Assembly: GCF_004362015.1 (NCBI RefSeq) | Contig: NZ_SNWW01000004.1 | Coordinates: 1-64,000 of the forward strand | Origin: Flavobacterium chryseum | GTDB lineage: Bacteria; Bacteroidota; Bacteroidia; Flavobacteriales; Flavobacteriaceae | Direction: 5' to 3' | Length of the DNA: 64,000 bases | Shown here: in pieces, positions 26,052 through 37,962 of the stretch | Position numbering within the stretch: the stretch's first letter is position 1 | Layout: every line of letters starts with the position of its first letter | Made by a program: the position numbers and the translations under genes | Notes under the pieces: generated by a model | Databases searched by the model: none | What the model saw: only the letters and a program-made list of their open reading frames with translations | Told to the model about the DNA's origin: nothing

Positions 26052-27725
26052 ATGTTTTCAAAAAATAGAAAATACAACTTCAAATTAAAAACAGCCATTT
26101 TGTTTGTGCTGGCATGTTGCATTCAAGCAACAGCACAATCCACCGCATGGAAACCAGCATCATTTGAAGTTGTAAAATCAAATTACAAAACATTCAAAAC
26201 ATCGCAATACGCTCACGTGTTTTGTGGAAGCAAACACAATATTGTCAGGCTTGCTCCGGAATTGGAAGGACTAACAGGAATTGAACTTCCTTTAGAAAGT
26301 TATAAAAACGGTTCAAATACACCATTAAAATTAAAATTCAAAGAAAATGTTCAGGTATTAATTGGAATTTTCCAGGAAAATAATCCGGAGTATCTTCAAT
26401 CGAATACTATTCAAAATGCAAAATTAATTTTAGAAAACGGATTGACAATTACAGGTTTACCGCCAGTAAATGTTTATGCAGTTTCTTATTCAAAAGGAAC
26501 TCAATCTATAAATTTCGGAAAAGGATTATTTGCAATATTAGGAGTTGTAAAAAGCAGTCAAAAATTAGAATTCAGAAACGCAGCACTTCCAGATGGAAAA
26601 CTTTGGAATCCGACTTTTATCGTTGAAGGATTTTCAGATGAAAAACCACTTTTCGAAATTATTGGTGGAGAAAACAAAGCCGTTGTCGATGAAGGAATGC
26701 CTGGAACAGAAGGAATTCAGGGAGGTTTTGAAGGCGGTCGCGTAGTAAAAGTTGGCCATACCTATCATATGTTTCCAACCGAAAGAGCCGGAGAAAAAGG
26801 AGTTGATTATTATTACGACCGTGTAAAAACCAGAATTGGACATTGGACTAGTAAAGATGCGATTCACTGGAAAAGAGAATCAACTATTTATCAGGCCAGT
26901 GGAACGTACGCTATAACCGAAGACGATAACCCAATGAATGATCGCCGCGCCGCAATTTGGTCATATATGCCGGTTTTTAACGAAAAGGAAAACAAATGGT
27001 ACGGCTATTATTTGGCTTACACAGTCAGTAAAACAATAGAACCAAACCATTCTTTCGGAAGAATCTGGCGTTGCGAATCAACCGTCGATGGAATCGATGG
27101 AATTGGTGGTCCGTATAAAGATATGGGAATCATTATTGAACCGGGTTTAGATTCTGAACCGTGGGAAGGAAGACAAGGAGTTGCATCCTTTTTCCCATAT
27201 AAAGTTGGCGATAAATACTTTGGTTTTTACAGCGGAGCATATCCGTTTAATTCATGGGTAGATTATCCAAAGAAATCAGGAAAAGGCTGGTTCGTTGGCT
27301 TAGCCGAATCAAATAGTTTAGAAGGTCCGTGGTCAAGAATAAAAGATGGCAGCAATCCGATTAAAACAATGCATCCGTATTTTGTAGAAAACCCAATTGT
27401 GAGCCAGTTGCCAAACGGTTTATATATTGCCATTTTTGATGGAGGTCCGGACGGTTGGGGACATCATTTACCAAATATGATGGCATATTCATTATCAAAA
27501 GATGGTAAAAATTGGGGCGAAGCTAGATATCTTCCCATAGAAACAAAAGTCAATAAATGGTGGGACATTATGAGAACGCCGCTTTGTTTAATCCCCGAAG
27601 GAAATGACATTTACACAATTGTATATGCCGCCATCGACCTTAAAAAAAGATTTCACCCAATGGGAATTGTAAAAGTAAAATTAAACAAAGACGTAATGGA
27701 ATCGCGTTTAGAAGCTTTGAAATAA
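26052..27725 (+). CDS. Secreted five-bladed beta-propeller, putative glycosidase
   Basis: 557 residues with a signal peptide (about 1-29, AQS). An N-terminal domain of about 170 residues is followed by a propeller region rich in blade motifs: GGRVVKVGHTYHMFPTER, TRIGHWTSKDAIHWKRES, WSYMPVFNEKENKWYGYYLAY, FGFYSGAYPFNSW, YSLSKDGKNWGEARYLP. This resembles the GH43/GH32/GH117 superfamily, where substrate-binding acids lie on different blades. Candidate acids are Glu223/Glu227-type residues around EGIQGGFEGG. No known family can be assigned. The position between GH78 and a second propeller suggests action on a pectin side chain. Confidence 0.6.
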   Translation: MFSKNRKYNFKLKTAILFVLACCIQATAQSTAWKPASFEVVKSNYKTFKTSQYAHVFCGSKHNIVRLAPELEGLTGIELPLESYKNGSNTPLKLKFKENVQVLIGIFQENNPEYLQSNTIQNAKLILENGLTITGLPPVNVYAVSYSKGTQSINFGKGLFAILGVVKSSQKLEFRNAALPDGKLWNPTFIVEGFSDEKPLFEIIGGENKAVVDEGMPGTEGIQGGFEGGRVVKVGHTYHMFPTERAGEKGVDYYYDRVKTRIGHWTSKDAIHWKRESTIYQASGTYAITEDDNPMNDRRAAIWSYMPVFNEKENKWYGYYLAYTVSKTIEPNHSFGRIWRCESTVDGIDGIGGPYKDMGIIIEPGLDSEPWEGRQGVASFFPYKVGDKYFGFYSGAYPFNSWVDYPKKSGKGWFVGLAESNSLEGPWSRIKDGSNPIKTMHPYFVENPIVSQLPNGLYIAIFDGGPDGWGHHLPNMMAYSLSKDGKNWGEARYLPIETKVNKWWDIMRTPLCLIPEGNDIYTIVYAAIDLKKRFHPMGIVKVKLNKDVMESRLEALK

Positions 27726-27726
27726 A

Positions 27727-27833
27727 AGTTTCACGCAGATCTGGCAGATTAAAGCAGATTTTGGCGGATTATTAAATTGTAAAAATCTGCATCAATCTGC
27801 CTAAATCTTTTTAAATCTGCGTGAAAAATTAAA
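27727..27833. repeat. AATCTGCGTGAAA palindrome
   Basis: TTTCACGCAGATCTGGCAGA opens and AAATCTTTTTAAATCTGCGT closes the element; arms contain repeated (A)AATCTGC units. In a transcript this would fold to a long imperfect hairpin between two enzyme genes. Confidence 0.8.
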
Positions 27834-27863
27834 ATAATAGCCCCGCTATAATTATATAAGAAA

Positions 27864-28979
27864 ATGAAAATCAACTATCTAGTAATAGCTATCGCATCGC
27901 TTTTCATAACCAGCTGTGCAACTAAATACAAAAAAAGAGAAATCAACGAAACCGTAATGCAGGAAATTTACAACGAAGTAAAAACACCTTATAAATATGG
28001 TTTAGTCATGGTTCCCACAGACAACTCATACACAATGGATTGCCCGAGCGTATTTAGAAAAGACGGTAAATGGTTTATGACGTATTTAATTTATGGAGGA
28101 AGAGGCTACGAAACCTGGCTGGCAGAAAGTGACGATTTATTACATTGGAAACATTTAGGAAAAGTAATGTCTTTCTCAGAAAACGAACAACATTGGGATG
28201 TCAATCAAAAAGCAGGATATATTTCATTACAAGATCCAACGTGGGGAGGAAGCTACGAATGGGAAAAATACGATGACAAATATTGGATGAGTTATTTTGG
28301 CGGAGACAGCAAAGGTTACGAAGCCGGAGTTTTGTCAATCGGAATGGCTTATATAAAAGAATCTCCAACAAAAGCACACGAATTTGAACGTTTAGAAAAG
28401 CCAGTTCTCACTCCAAAGGATGCTGATGTAAGTTGGTGGGACAATAGCACAATGTACAAAAACACGGTTATCAGAGACACAGAAAAACAAACCGGGCACA
28501 ATTTTATCATGTATTACAACGCTCGCGGTGATAGCTTGAAACCTGCACGCGGCGCAGAAAGAATTGGAATGGCCGTTTCTGACGATATGAAAAACTGGAA
28601 ACGTTATGGTAAAAATCCGTTATTGAACAATCATAAAGGAATTACCGGTGATCCATATATTCAAAGAATTAATAACACCTGGGTAATGTTTTATTTTGGT
28701 GCTTTCTGGAAACCCGGAGCATTTAATCGATTTGCGGTTTCAAACGATTTAATTCACTGGACAGATTGGAAGGGCGAAGATTTAATCAAATCATCTGAAC
28801 ATTATGACGATTTGTTTGCGCATAAATCTTTCGTAGTAAAACACAATGGAGTAGTGTATCACTTTTATTGTGCAGTAAATAAAGCAGAACAAAGGGGAAT
28901 TGCAGTGGCAACCTCTAAAGATTTAGGCAAAAGCGAAACGAATTTTGTTGCGCCGCCCGAAAAGGTTAAGAAGAATTAA
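27864..28979 (+). CDS. Lipoprotein beta-propeller glycosidase-like (GH43/GH130 superfamily)
   Basis: 371 residues, with a lipoprotein signal peptide (IASLFITSC, lipid Cys at 18), so it is probably tethered to the outer or inner membrane. The propeller blades show DCPSVFRKDGKWFMTYLIY, ETWLAESDDLLHWKHLGK, DPTWGGSYEWEKYDDKYWMSYFGG, RIGMAVSDDMKNWKRYGKNP and GDPYIQRINNTWVMFYFGAF. The motif DxPxVFRKxGKWFM with an acid at each blade start is common to GH43, GH130 and GH117-like enzymes. No finer assignment is possible. The lipid anchor separates it from its neighbours, which have ordinary signal peptides. Confidence 0.65.
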   Translation: MKINYLVIAIASLFITSCATKYKKREINETVMQEIYNEVKTPYKYGLVMVPTDNSYTMDCPSVFRKDGKWFMTYLIYGGRGYETWLAESDDLLHWKHLGKVMSFSENEQHWDVNQKAGYISLQDPTWGGSYEWEKYDDKYWMSYFGGDSKGYEAGVLSIGMAYIKESPTKAHEFERLEKPVLTPKDADVSWWDNSTMYKNTVIRDTEKQTGHNFIMYYNARGDSLKPARGAERIGMAVSDDMKNWKRYGKNPLLNNHKGITGDPYIQRINNTWVMFYFGAFWKPGAFNRFAVSNDLIHWTDWKGEDLIKSSEHYDDLFAHKSFVVKHNGVVYHFYCAVNKAEQRGIAVATSKDLGKSETNFVAPPEKVKKN

Positions 28980-29008
28980 GTATATAGAATTAAGATAATA
29001 AGACAAAG

Positions 29009-29112
29009 TTTGTCATTTCGAGGAACGAGAAATCACACTCGTAGCCACAAAGATTGTCGATTACAGTTACGGAATTTCTAGTGTGATTCCTCCTTCGTCG
29101 GAATGACAAAAA
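29009..29112. repeat. TTTGTCATTTCGA palindrome
   Basis: Opens TTTGTCATTTCGAGGAACGA and closes with GTGTGATTCCTCCTTCGTCG plus GAATGACAAA. It is about 80% the same as the second half of the element before 26052, and both include the inner GATTGTCGATTA. Confidence 0.8.
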
Positions 29113-29125
29113 ACTAAAAAATTAA

Positions 29126-32467
<3,342 letters not shown>

Positions 32468-32504
32468 TATTATTGGTTTACGCAGAAAAACTAAAAGTTA
32501 TGAT

Positions 32505-32595
32505 TTTGTCATCTCGACGAAGGAGAGATCACATCCAGAGAGCGACGTACTGTGTGTTAGTTTCTAGTGTGATTTCTCGTTCCTCGAAATGACAA
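32505..32595. repeat. TTTGTCATTTCGA palindrome, variant
   Basis: Opens TTTGTCATCTCGACGAAGGA and closes with GTGATTTCTCGTTCCTCGAA then ATGACA. The two arms carry opposite variants of the family (CGACGAAGG and TTCCTCG), so the element is a mosaic. Confidence 0.75.
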
Positions 32596-32654
32596 TGCAA
32601 ATGAATAAAATAAGGCGTGTCAGGTTTAACGCCAATCAATAAAAAACAAAAATA

Positions 32655-35600
32655 ATGTTTCAAAAAAAACAATTTTTTCTTTTTAGAATTGACTTTCGAC
32701 TTTCGGCTTTCCGACTTTCGACTGTATTGCTACTCTTTGTGGGATTCCTTTCCGCACAGGAAAGCCATGAAAAAGAAAAAACAACTTTTCAACCCACAAT
32801 CGAATCCTCAAGACCTTGGGTATATTGGTATTGGATGCAAAGTGCGTATTCTAAAGAAGGCATCACAGCCGATTTAGAAGTAATGAAACAAGCAGGAATT
32901 GGAGGCGCCTATTTAATGACCATAAAAGGTCCGGCAAATCCTCCATTAATGAATCCTCCGGTTTTGCAATTGAGTCCGGAATTCTGGAGTTTAGTAAAAT
33001 GGGCTTTGACAGAAGCAGATCGTTTAGGTGTGAAAATCGCATTTCATCCCGCCGATGGTTTTGCCGTTGCAGGCGGGCCTTGGATAACGCCGGAAATGTC
33101 AATGCAAAAAGTAGTTTGGGCAGATATTTCGGTAAACGGAAACAGATTCAAGAATGTGCAATTGCCAACGCCAAATCATTACAAAGAGTATTATAAAGAT
33201 ATTGCAACTTTCGCCATTCCGGTAAAGGAAATATATACAACATCAAATCAAAATCGTCCAAAAATTACTTCGACAATTGCTGATTTTGATGCTTCATTTT
33301 TGAGTGATACAAAGAAAGACGATCAATTTAGATTAAAAGAAAAAGGCTGGGTTCAATACGAGTTTGATCAGCCGTTTTTATGCAAATCCATTCAAATAGA
33401 AACCAAAGGAAATAACTTTCAGGCGCATCGCTTAATTGTTGAGGTAAGCGATGATGGTAAAAACTTTAAAAATCTGGGTCGGTTAACAACGCCAAGACTC
33501 GGTTGGCAGGATACAGATGCTTTTTATACACACAGTATTATCCCGACAAAAGCCAAATATTTCAGATTTGTTTACGATCCTGAAGGAACAGAACCAGGAG
33601 CAGAAGATCTGGATCCCGCAAAATGGAATCAGGGATTAAAAGTCTCAAAAATACTTTTATCAAACGAACCTTTAATAGATAATTATCAGGGAAAATCAGG
33701 AGCAATTTGGCGTTTGAGTCCGCAAACTTCTGTCGAACAAATAAGTAAAGCCGATTGTATTGATCCATCAAAAATGATTAATATTTCGAAGTTTGTAGAT
33801 GAAAAAGGAATTCTGAACTGGAAAGCATCTTCAAAAGGAAACTGGAGAATCATTCGTTTCGGTTATACTTCTACAGGTCACGAAAACGCAACCGCAGGAG
33901 CAGGAAGAGGATTAGAAGTGGATAAGTTTAATCCTGAGGCAATTCGTTTTCAACTCGATCATTGGTTTGGAGAAATGCTCAGAACTGCAGGGGAACTGGC
34001 TTCAAAAGTGGTCAAAATATTGCACATTGATAGTTGGGAATGTGGCAGCCAAAACTGGTCGCCTGTTTTTAGAAATGAGTTTAAAACCCGAAGAGGTTAT
34101 GATGTTATTGATTATCTGCCAGTCATGGCGGGAATTCCTGTGAAGGACATTGAAACCTCAGAAAAGGTTCTTTATGATATAAGAACAACAATCGCAGAAT
34201 TAGTTTCTGATAACTTTTTTGCTACAATGGCAGATGAAGCTAAGAAAGCAGGAGTTAAATTTAGTTCCGAAAATGTCGCGCCAACCATGATGAGCGATGG
34301 GCTTTTACATTTCAAACATGTCGATTATCCAAGTGGTGAATTTTGGTTAAAAAGTCCAACACATGATAAACCAAATGATATGTTAGATGCGATTTCAGGC
34401 GGACATATTTACGGAAAAGATATTATTCAGGCGGAAGCTTTTACCGAGTTGAAAATGGATTGGAATGAACATCCGGGAAATCTAAAAACTTTAGCAGACA
34501 GAAATTATGCTCTCGGGATTAACCGATTTTTCTATCACGTTTTTGTACATAATCCGTGGACGGACAGAAAACCCGGAATGACATTAGATGGCGTTGGATC
34601 TTATTTTCAAAAAGATCAAACTTGGTGGAAACCCGGAAAAGCCTGGGTAGATTATTGCCAGAGAGTTCAGTTTCAATTGCAAAAAGGAAAATCGGTAATT
34701 GATTTGGCCGTTTTTATTGGTGAAGATTTACCATCGCGTTCAATGCTTCCGGATCGCTTGGTGCCTTTTATTCCAAATGTTTTCGGAAAGGAGCGTTTAG
34801 AAAGTGAAGCGATTCGGTTGAAAAATGAAGGTCAGCCTTCAATAAAAATTCCGAAAGAAGTTTCTTCAACTAAAAACTCTACCGATTTATCGCAATGGAT
34901 AAACGCTATGAACGGTTATCAATACGATTCTTTCAATGCTGATGTTTTATTAAATAATGCTAAAGTAGAATATGGGAAAGTGATTTTCAGTAATAGCATC
35001 AAATACAGTGCTTTATTATTTCCCGGAAGTCATAAAATGGCACCAAATAAAATGATTTCTTTGGGTGTAGCCGAAAAAATAGTACAATTAATAAAAGAAG
35101 GCGCAACCGTTTTTATTAATGAAAAACCGGACTTACAACCCGGAATTCAATCAGAAGCAGATCATAAAAAATGGCAGAATGTTCTGAATGAAATTTGGAA
35201 CAATAATTCAAATTCATCTTCATGGAATATTGGAAAAGGAACGGTGATCCAACTTCCATATCTAGGAAATGATTTTGCTTCAATTGGAATCGAACAAGAT
35301 GTTTATTTCCCAAAATTAAACAGAGCTGATTCACAAACTTTAGCATGGACACATCGCAAGTCTGAGACAGAAGATATTTATTTTATATCCAATCAAAATT
35401 CAGCAAAAAGACAATTTGAAGCATCGTTTAGAATTGCCGGAAAAATTCCGGTTTGGTACAATCCGGTTACAGATAAAACCACAGCTTTAGCAAATTGGAA
35501 AATAGAAAACCGAAGAACAATTGTTTCTATAATTCTAGATGCAAATGAATCTGGTTTTGTAATTTTTAAAGAAGAAACAAAAGAGGTTTTGGGAAAAGGA

Positions 35601-36104
35601 TTTCAAAAAGGTTCTGAATTTGAAACCGTTCAAACTTTAGATGAAAATTGGAATTTACAATTTGATCCTGAATTTCGCGGACCAAAAGAAGTGGTAAAAA
35701 CAACTAAACTTTTTGATTGGAGTACATCAGAAAATGATCAGATAAAATATTATTCAGGAACAACTATTTATAAAAAAGAGTTGAACTGGAACGGAAAATC
35801 AACAGATAAAATCTGGCTTGATTTAGGAACAATTGCAAATATCGCTGAAGTAAGTATTAATGGAAAAGATTGCGGAACACTTTGGACATTTCCATATAAA
35901 GTTGATATTTCGGAAGCACTCAAAAAAGGAAAAAATACATTAGAAATAAAAATAACCAATACCTGGGCAAACCGATTAATTGGCGATCAAAAATTACCAA
36001 AAGAAGAACGATTAATCTGGACAACAGCACCTTTTAGATTGGAAGGAGAACCGTTATTGAAAGCCGGATTGTTGGGGCCGGTTACGATTGTAAAAGAAAA
36101 ATAA
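32655..36104 (+). CDS. Secreted alpha-L-rhamnosidase (GH106)
   Basis: 1149 residues. The mature start RPWVYWYWMQSAYSKEGI and ADLEVMKQAGIGGAYLMTIK are the signature of GH106, followed by FHPADGFAVAGGPWITPEMS, a DSWECGSQNWSP motif, the ADRNYALGINRFFYHVFVHNP segment and a C-terminal jelly roll (WLDLGTIANIAEVSINGKDCG, FPYKVDISEALKKGKNTLEI). Catalysis is thought to use Glu residues of the central barrel. GH106 enzymes remove L-rhamnose from rhamnogalacturonan-I or -II chains. The signal peptide (MFQKKQFFLFRIDFRLSAFR then LLLFVGFLSAQ) is partly coded by a TTCGACTTTCG-type simple repeat, so its start may have been rebuilt from a repeat. Confidence 0.9.
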   Translation: MFQKKQFFLFRIDFRLSAFRLSTVLLLFVGFLSAQESHEKEKTTFQPTIESSRPWVYWYWMQSAYSKEGITADLEVMKQAGIGGAYLMTIKGPANPPLMNPPVLQLSPEFWSLVKWALTEADRLGVKIAFHPADGFAVAGGPWITPEMSMQKVVWADISVNGNRFKNVQLPTPNHYKEYYKDIATFAIPVKEIYTTSNQNRPKITSTIADFDASFLSDTKKDDQFRLKEKGWVQYEFDQPFLCKSIQIETKGNNFQAHRLIVEVSDDGKNFKNLGRLTTPRLGWQDTDAFYTHSIIPTKAKYFRFVYDPEGTEPGAEDLDPAKWNQGLKVSKILLSNEPLIDNYQGKSGAIWRLSPQTSVEQISKADCIDPSKMINISKFVDEKGILNWKASSKGNWRIIRFGYTSTGHENATAGAGRGLEVDKFNPEAIRFQLDHWFGEMLRTAGELASKVVKILHIDSWECGSQNWSPVFRNEFKTRRGYDVIDYLPVMAGIPVKDIETSEKVLYDIRTTIAELVSDNFFATMADEAKKAGVKFSSENVAPTMMSDGLLHFKHVDYPSGEFWLKSPTHDKPNDMLDAISGGHIYGKDIIQAEAFTELKMDWNEHPGNLKTLADRNYALGINRFFYHVFVHNPWTDRKPGMTLDGVGSYFQKDQTWWKPGKAWVDYCQRVQFQLQKGKSVIDLAVFIGEDLPSRSMLPDRLVPFIPNVFGKERLESEAIRLKNEGQPSIKIPKEVSSTKNSTDLSQWINAMNGYQYDSFNADVLLNNAKVEYGKVIFSNSIKYSALLFPGSHKMAPNKMISLGVAEKIVQLIKEGATVFINEKPDLQPGIQSEADHKKWQNVLNEIWNNNSNSSSWNIGKGTVIQLPYLGNDFASIGIEQDVYFPKLNRADSQTLAWTHRKSETEDIYFISNQNSAKRQFEASFRIAGKIPVWYNPVTDKTTALANWKIENRRTIVSIILDANESGFVIFKEETKEVLGKGFQKGSEFETVQTLDENWNLQFDPEFRGPKEVVKTTKLFDWSTSENDQIKYYSGTTIYKKELNWNGKSTDKIWLDLGTIANIAEVSINGKDCGTLWTFPYKVDISEALKKGKNTLEIKITNTWANRLIGDQKLPKEERLIWTTAPFRLEGEPLLKAGLLGPVTIVKEK

Positions 36105-36114
36105 TGTTTTTGCA

Positions 36115-36275
36115 ATTTAAGCTGGACTAAAGTCCAGCTCTACAATATGTTTCGAGCCTATGGCTCTAGTGTATGACGTAAAGTTCTGGAGGAACGATTT
36201 ATATTGTAGCGTCGGGTTTTAACCCGATGGACGATTAGTATTGTAGCGTCAGGTTTTAATCCGATGGATGATCAG
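36115..36275. repeat. Palindrome plus 37-base tandem repeat
   Basis: AGCTGGACTAAAGTCCAGCT at 36120-36139 is a perfect palindrome. TTGTAGCGTCGGGTTTTAAC at 36204 and TTGTAGCGTCAGGTTTTAAT at 36241 begin two copies, each with an inner CGGGTTTTAACCCG-like hairpin. The 222-base gap has no gene. Confidence 0.8.
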
Positions 36276-36326
36276 ATTGGAACAATGGGTTTTAAGGCGT
36301 TAAAAGATATATTAAAATAAAAAAAA

Positions 36327-37760
36327 ATGAAAAATTTAAAAGAATATATTATTGCAATTTTCCTGGTTTTGGCTAGTTCACAAATCAATGCAAAAATCAA
36401 ATTACCGGCTTTGTTTTCGGATAATATGATGTTGCAGCAAAAATCGAACGCACCAATTTGGGGTTGGGCAGAGAAGAATTCAAATGTTGTAATAAAAACT
36501 TCATGGGATTCTAAATCTTATAAAGTAAAAGCAGATAATTCCGGAAAATGGAAAACGCAATTACAAACCCCATCATTCGGCGGACCATTTACGATTGAAG
36601 TGACAGAAGGAACGGAAAAAGTAATCATTAAAAATATTTTGATTGGTGAAGTTTGGTTGTGTTCCGGACAATCGAATATGGAAATGCCTTTGAAAGGATT
36701 TCAGGGTCAACCCGTAAAAAACGGAAATGAAATAATCGTAAGATCAACCAATAAAAACATTCGATTAATTACCATTCCACGCGCGACAGTTTTAGAACCA
36801 TTAAATGATTTTGAAGGAAAATGGGAAGTTGCTTCACCAAAATCGACTTCAAATTTTAGTGCAACGGCCTGGTATTTTGGTTCGCTTTTGCAAGAAGTTT
36901 TAAATGTTCCGGTTGGGTTAATTCACGTTTCATACGGAGGTTCGAGCATGGAAGCCTGGATGAATCAGGAAATGCTGAAAGATTTTGCAAGTGCTAAAAT
37001 TCCAACTACAAAAGAAGAATTGGCAAAAGATCCAAATCGTGTTCCAACGACTTTATTTAACGGAATGCTTTCGCCTGTAATTGGTTACGGAATAAAAGGT
37101 TGCATTTGGTATCAGGGAGAATCAAATTATGAACGAGCTTCGGAATATACAGCATTGATGAAAAAGATGGTAAGCAGTTGGAGAACATTATGGAAACAAG
37201 GCGATTTTCCTTTTTATTTCGCTCAGATTGCTCCGTTTAATTATGCGTCATTTCATCCAAAAGATTATTTAGAAAAATACAATTCGGCTTATTTGAGAGA
37301 AGCACAATTGAAAGCTTCAAAGGAAATTCAGAATTCTGGAATGGCGGTTTTGATGGATGTTGGTGAAGAAAATAACATTCACCCAATGGATAAAGAAAAA
37401 GGAGGAAACCGATTGGCGTTTCAGGCTTTGGCAAAAACCTACGGAATTGAAGGTTTTGAATTCGAAAGTCCAAAATACAAATCGATGGAAATAAAAGACG
37501 GTTCGGTTACGGTTTCTTTTGATGATGTTGCCAATGGAATTACAGCTTATGATAAAGAAGTTGTAGGTTTTGAAATTGCAGGAGAAGATAAAGTTTTTTA
37601 TCCGGCGAAAACTGTAGTTCGAAGAAAGTCAGTTGTATTAACTTCTGATAAAGTGACAAAACCCGTTGCAGTTCGCTATTTATGGAAAGATTTTGCAAAA
37701 GCAGAACTTTTTAGTGCCGGAGGTTTGCCGGTTTCGTCTTTTAGAACTGATGAATGGTGA
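36327..37760 (+). CDS. Secreted SGNH esterase, sialate O-acetylesterase-like
   Basis: 477 residues with a signal peptide (about 1-22). The N-terminal beta domain (KLPALFSDNMMLQQ, GWAEKNSNVVIKTSW) is followed by the SGNH hydrolase core: EVWLCSGQSNMEMPL with nucleophile Ser116, GCIWYQGESN for the Gly/Asn blocks, and His352 in NNIHPMDKEKGGNRLA. This is the sialate O-acetylesterase group (SASA), whose members in pectin loci remove O-acetyl groups from sugars. The C domain (FDDVANGITAYDKEVVGFEI) is the usual extra beta domain. Substrate likely an acetylated pectin residue. Confidence 0.87.
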   Translation: MKNLKEYIIAIFLVLASSQINAKIKLPALFSDNMMLQQKSNAPIWGWAEKNSNVVIKTSWDSKSYKVKADNSGKWKTQLQTPSFGGPFTIEVTEGTEKVIIKNILIGEVWLCSGQSNMEMPLKGFQGQPVKNGNEIIVRSTNKNIRLITIPRATVLEPLNDFEGKWEVASPKSTSNFSATAWYFGSLLQEVLNVPVGLIHVSYGGSSMEAWMNQEMLKDFASAKIPTTKEELAKDPNRVPTTLFNGMLSPVIGYGIKGCIWYQGESNYERASEYTALMKKMVSSWRTLWKQGDFPFYFAQIAPFNYASFHPKDYLEKYNSAYLREAQLKASKEIQNSGMAVLMDVGEENNIHPMDKEKGGNRLAFQALAKTYGIEGFEFESPKYKSMEIKDGSVTVSFDDVANGITAYDKEVVGFEIAGEDKVFYPAKTVVRRKSVVLTSDKVTKPVAVRYLWKDFAKAELFSAGGLPVSSFRTDEW

Positions 37761-37766
37761 TTTATA

Positions 37767-37915
37767 ATTGTTAATTATGAATTATAAATTATAAATTATG
37801 AGTTTGATGCTTAGTTTGTCATTTCGGCGAAGGAGAAATCACACACGAAACTCCGTTCCTAAAAGTGCCAATCTTTGTGGAATTACTAGTTAATCTGCGA
37901 GAGAAAATATAATAA
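37767..37915. repeat. Mosaic of short repeats
   Basis: AATTGTTAATTATGAATTAT and AATTATAAATTATGAG precede one arm of the TTTGTCATTTCGGCGAAGGA family, whose other arm is broken (GTGGAATTACTAG joined to AATCTGCGAGAGAAA). It looks like a junction of damaged elements. No gene. Confidence 0.6.
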
Positions 37916-37962
37916 AAATATATGCCTAAAAAGTTTTTTAAACCTTGCAGGAAACGTAAAAA

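Noticed and set aside
36115-36275. Attachment site or insertion-sequence end
   Set aside because: There are palindromes and a 37-base tandem repeat, but no transposase or integrase gene and no flanking target duplication.
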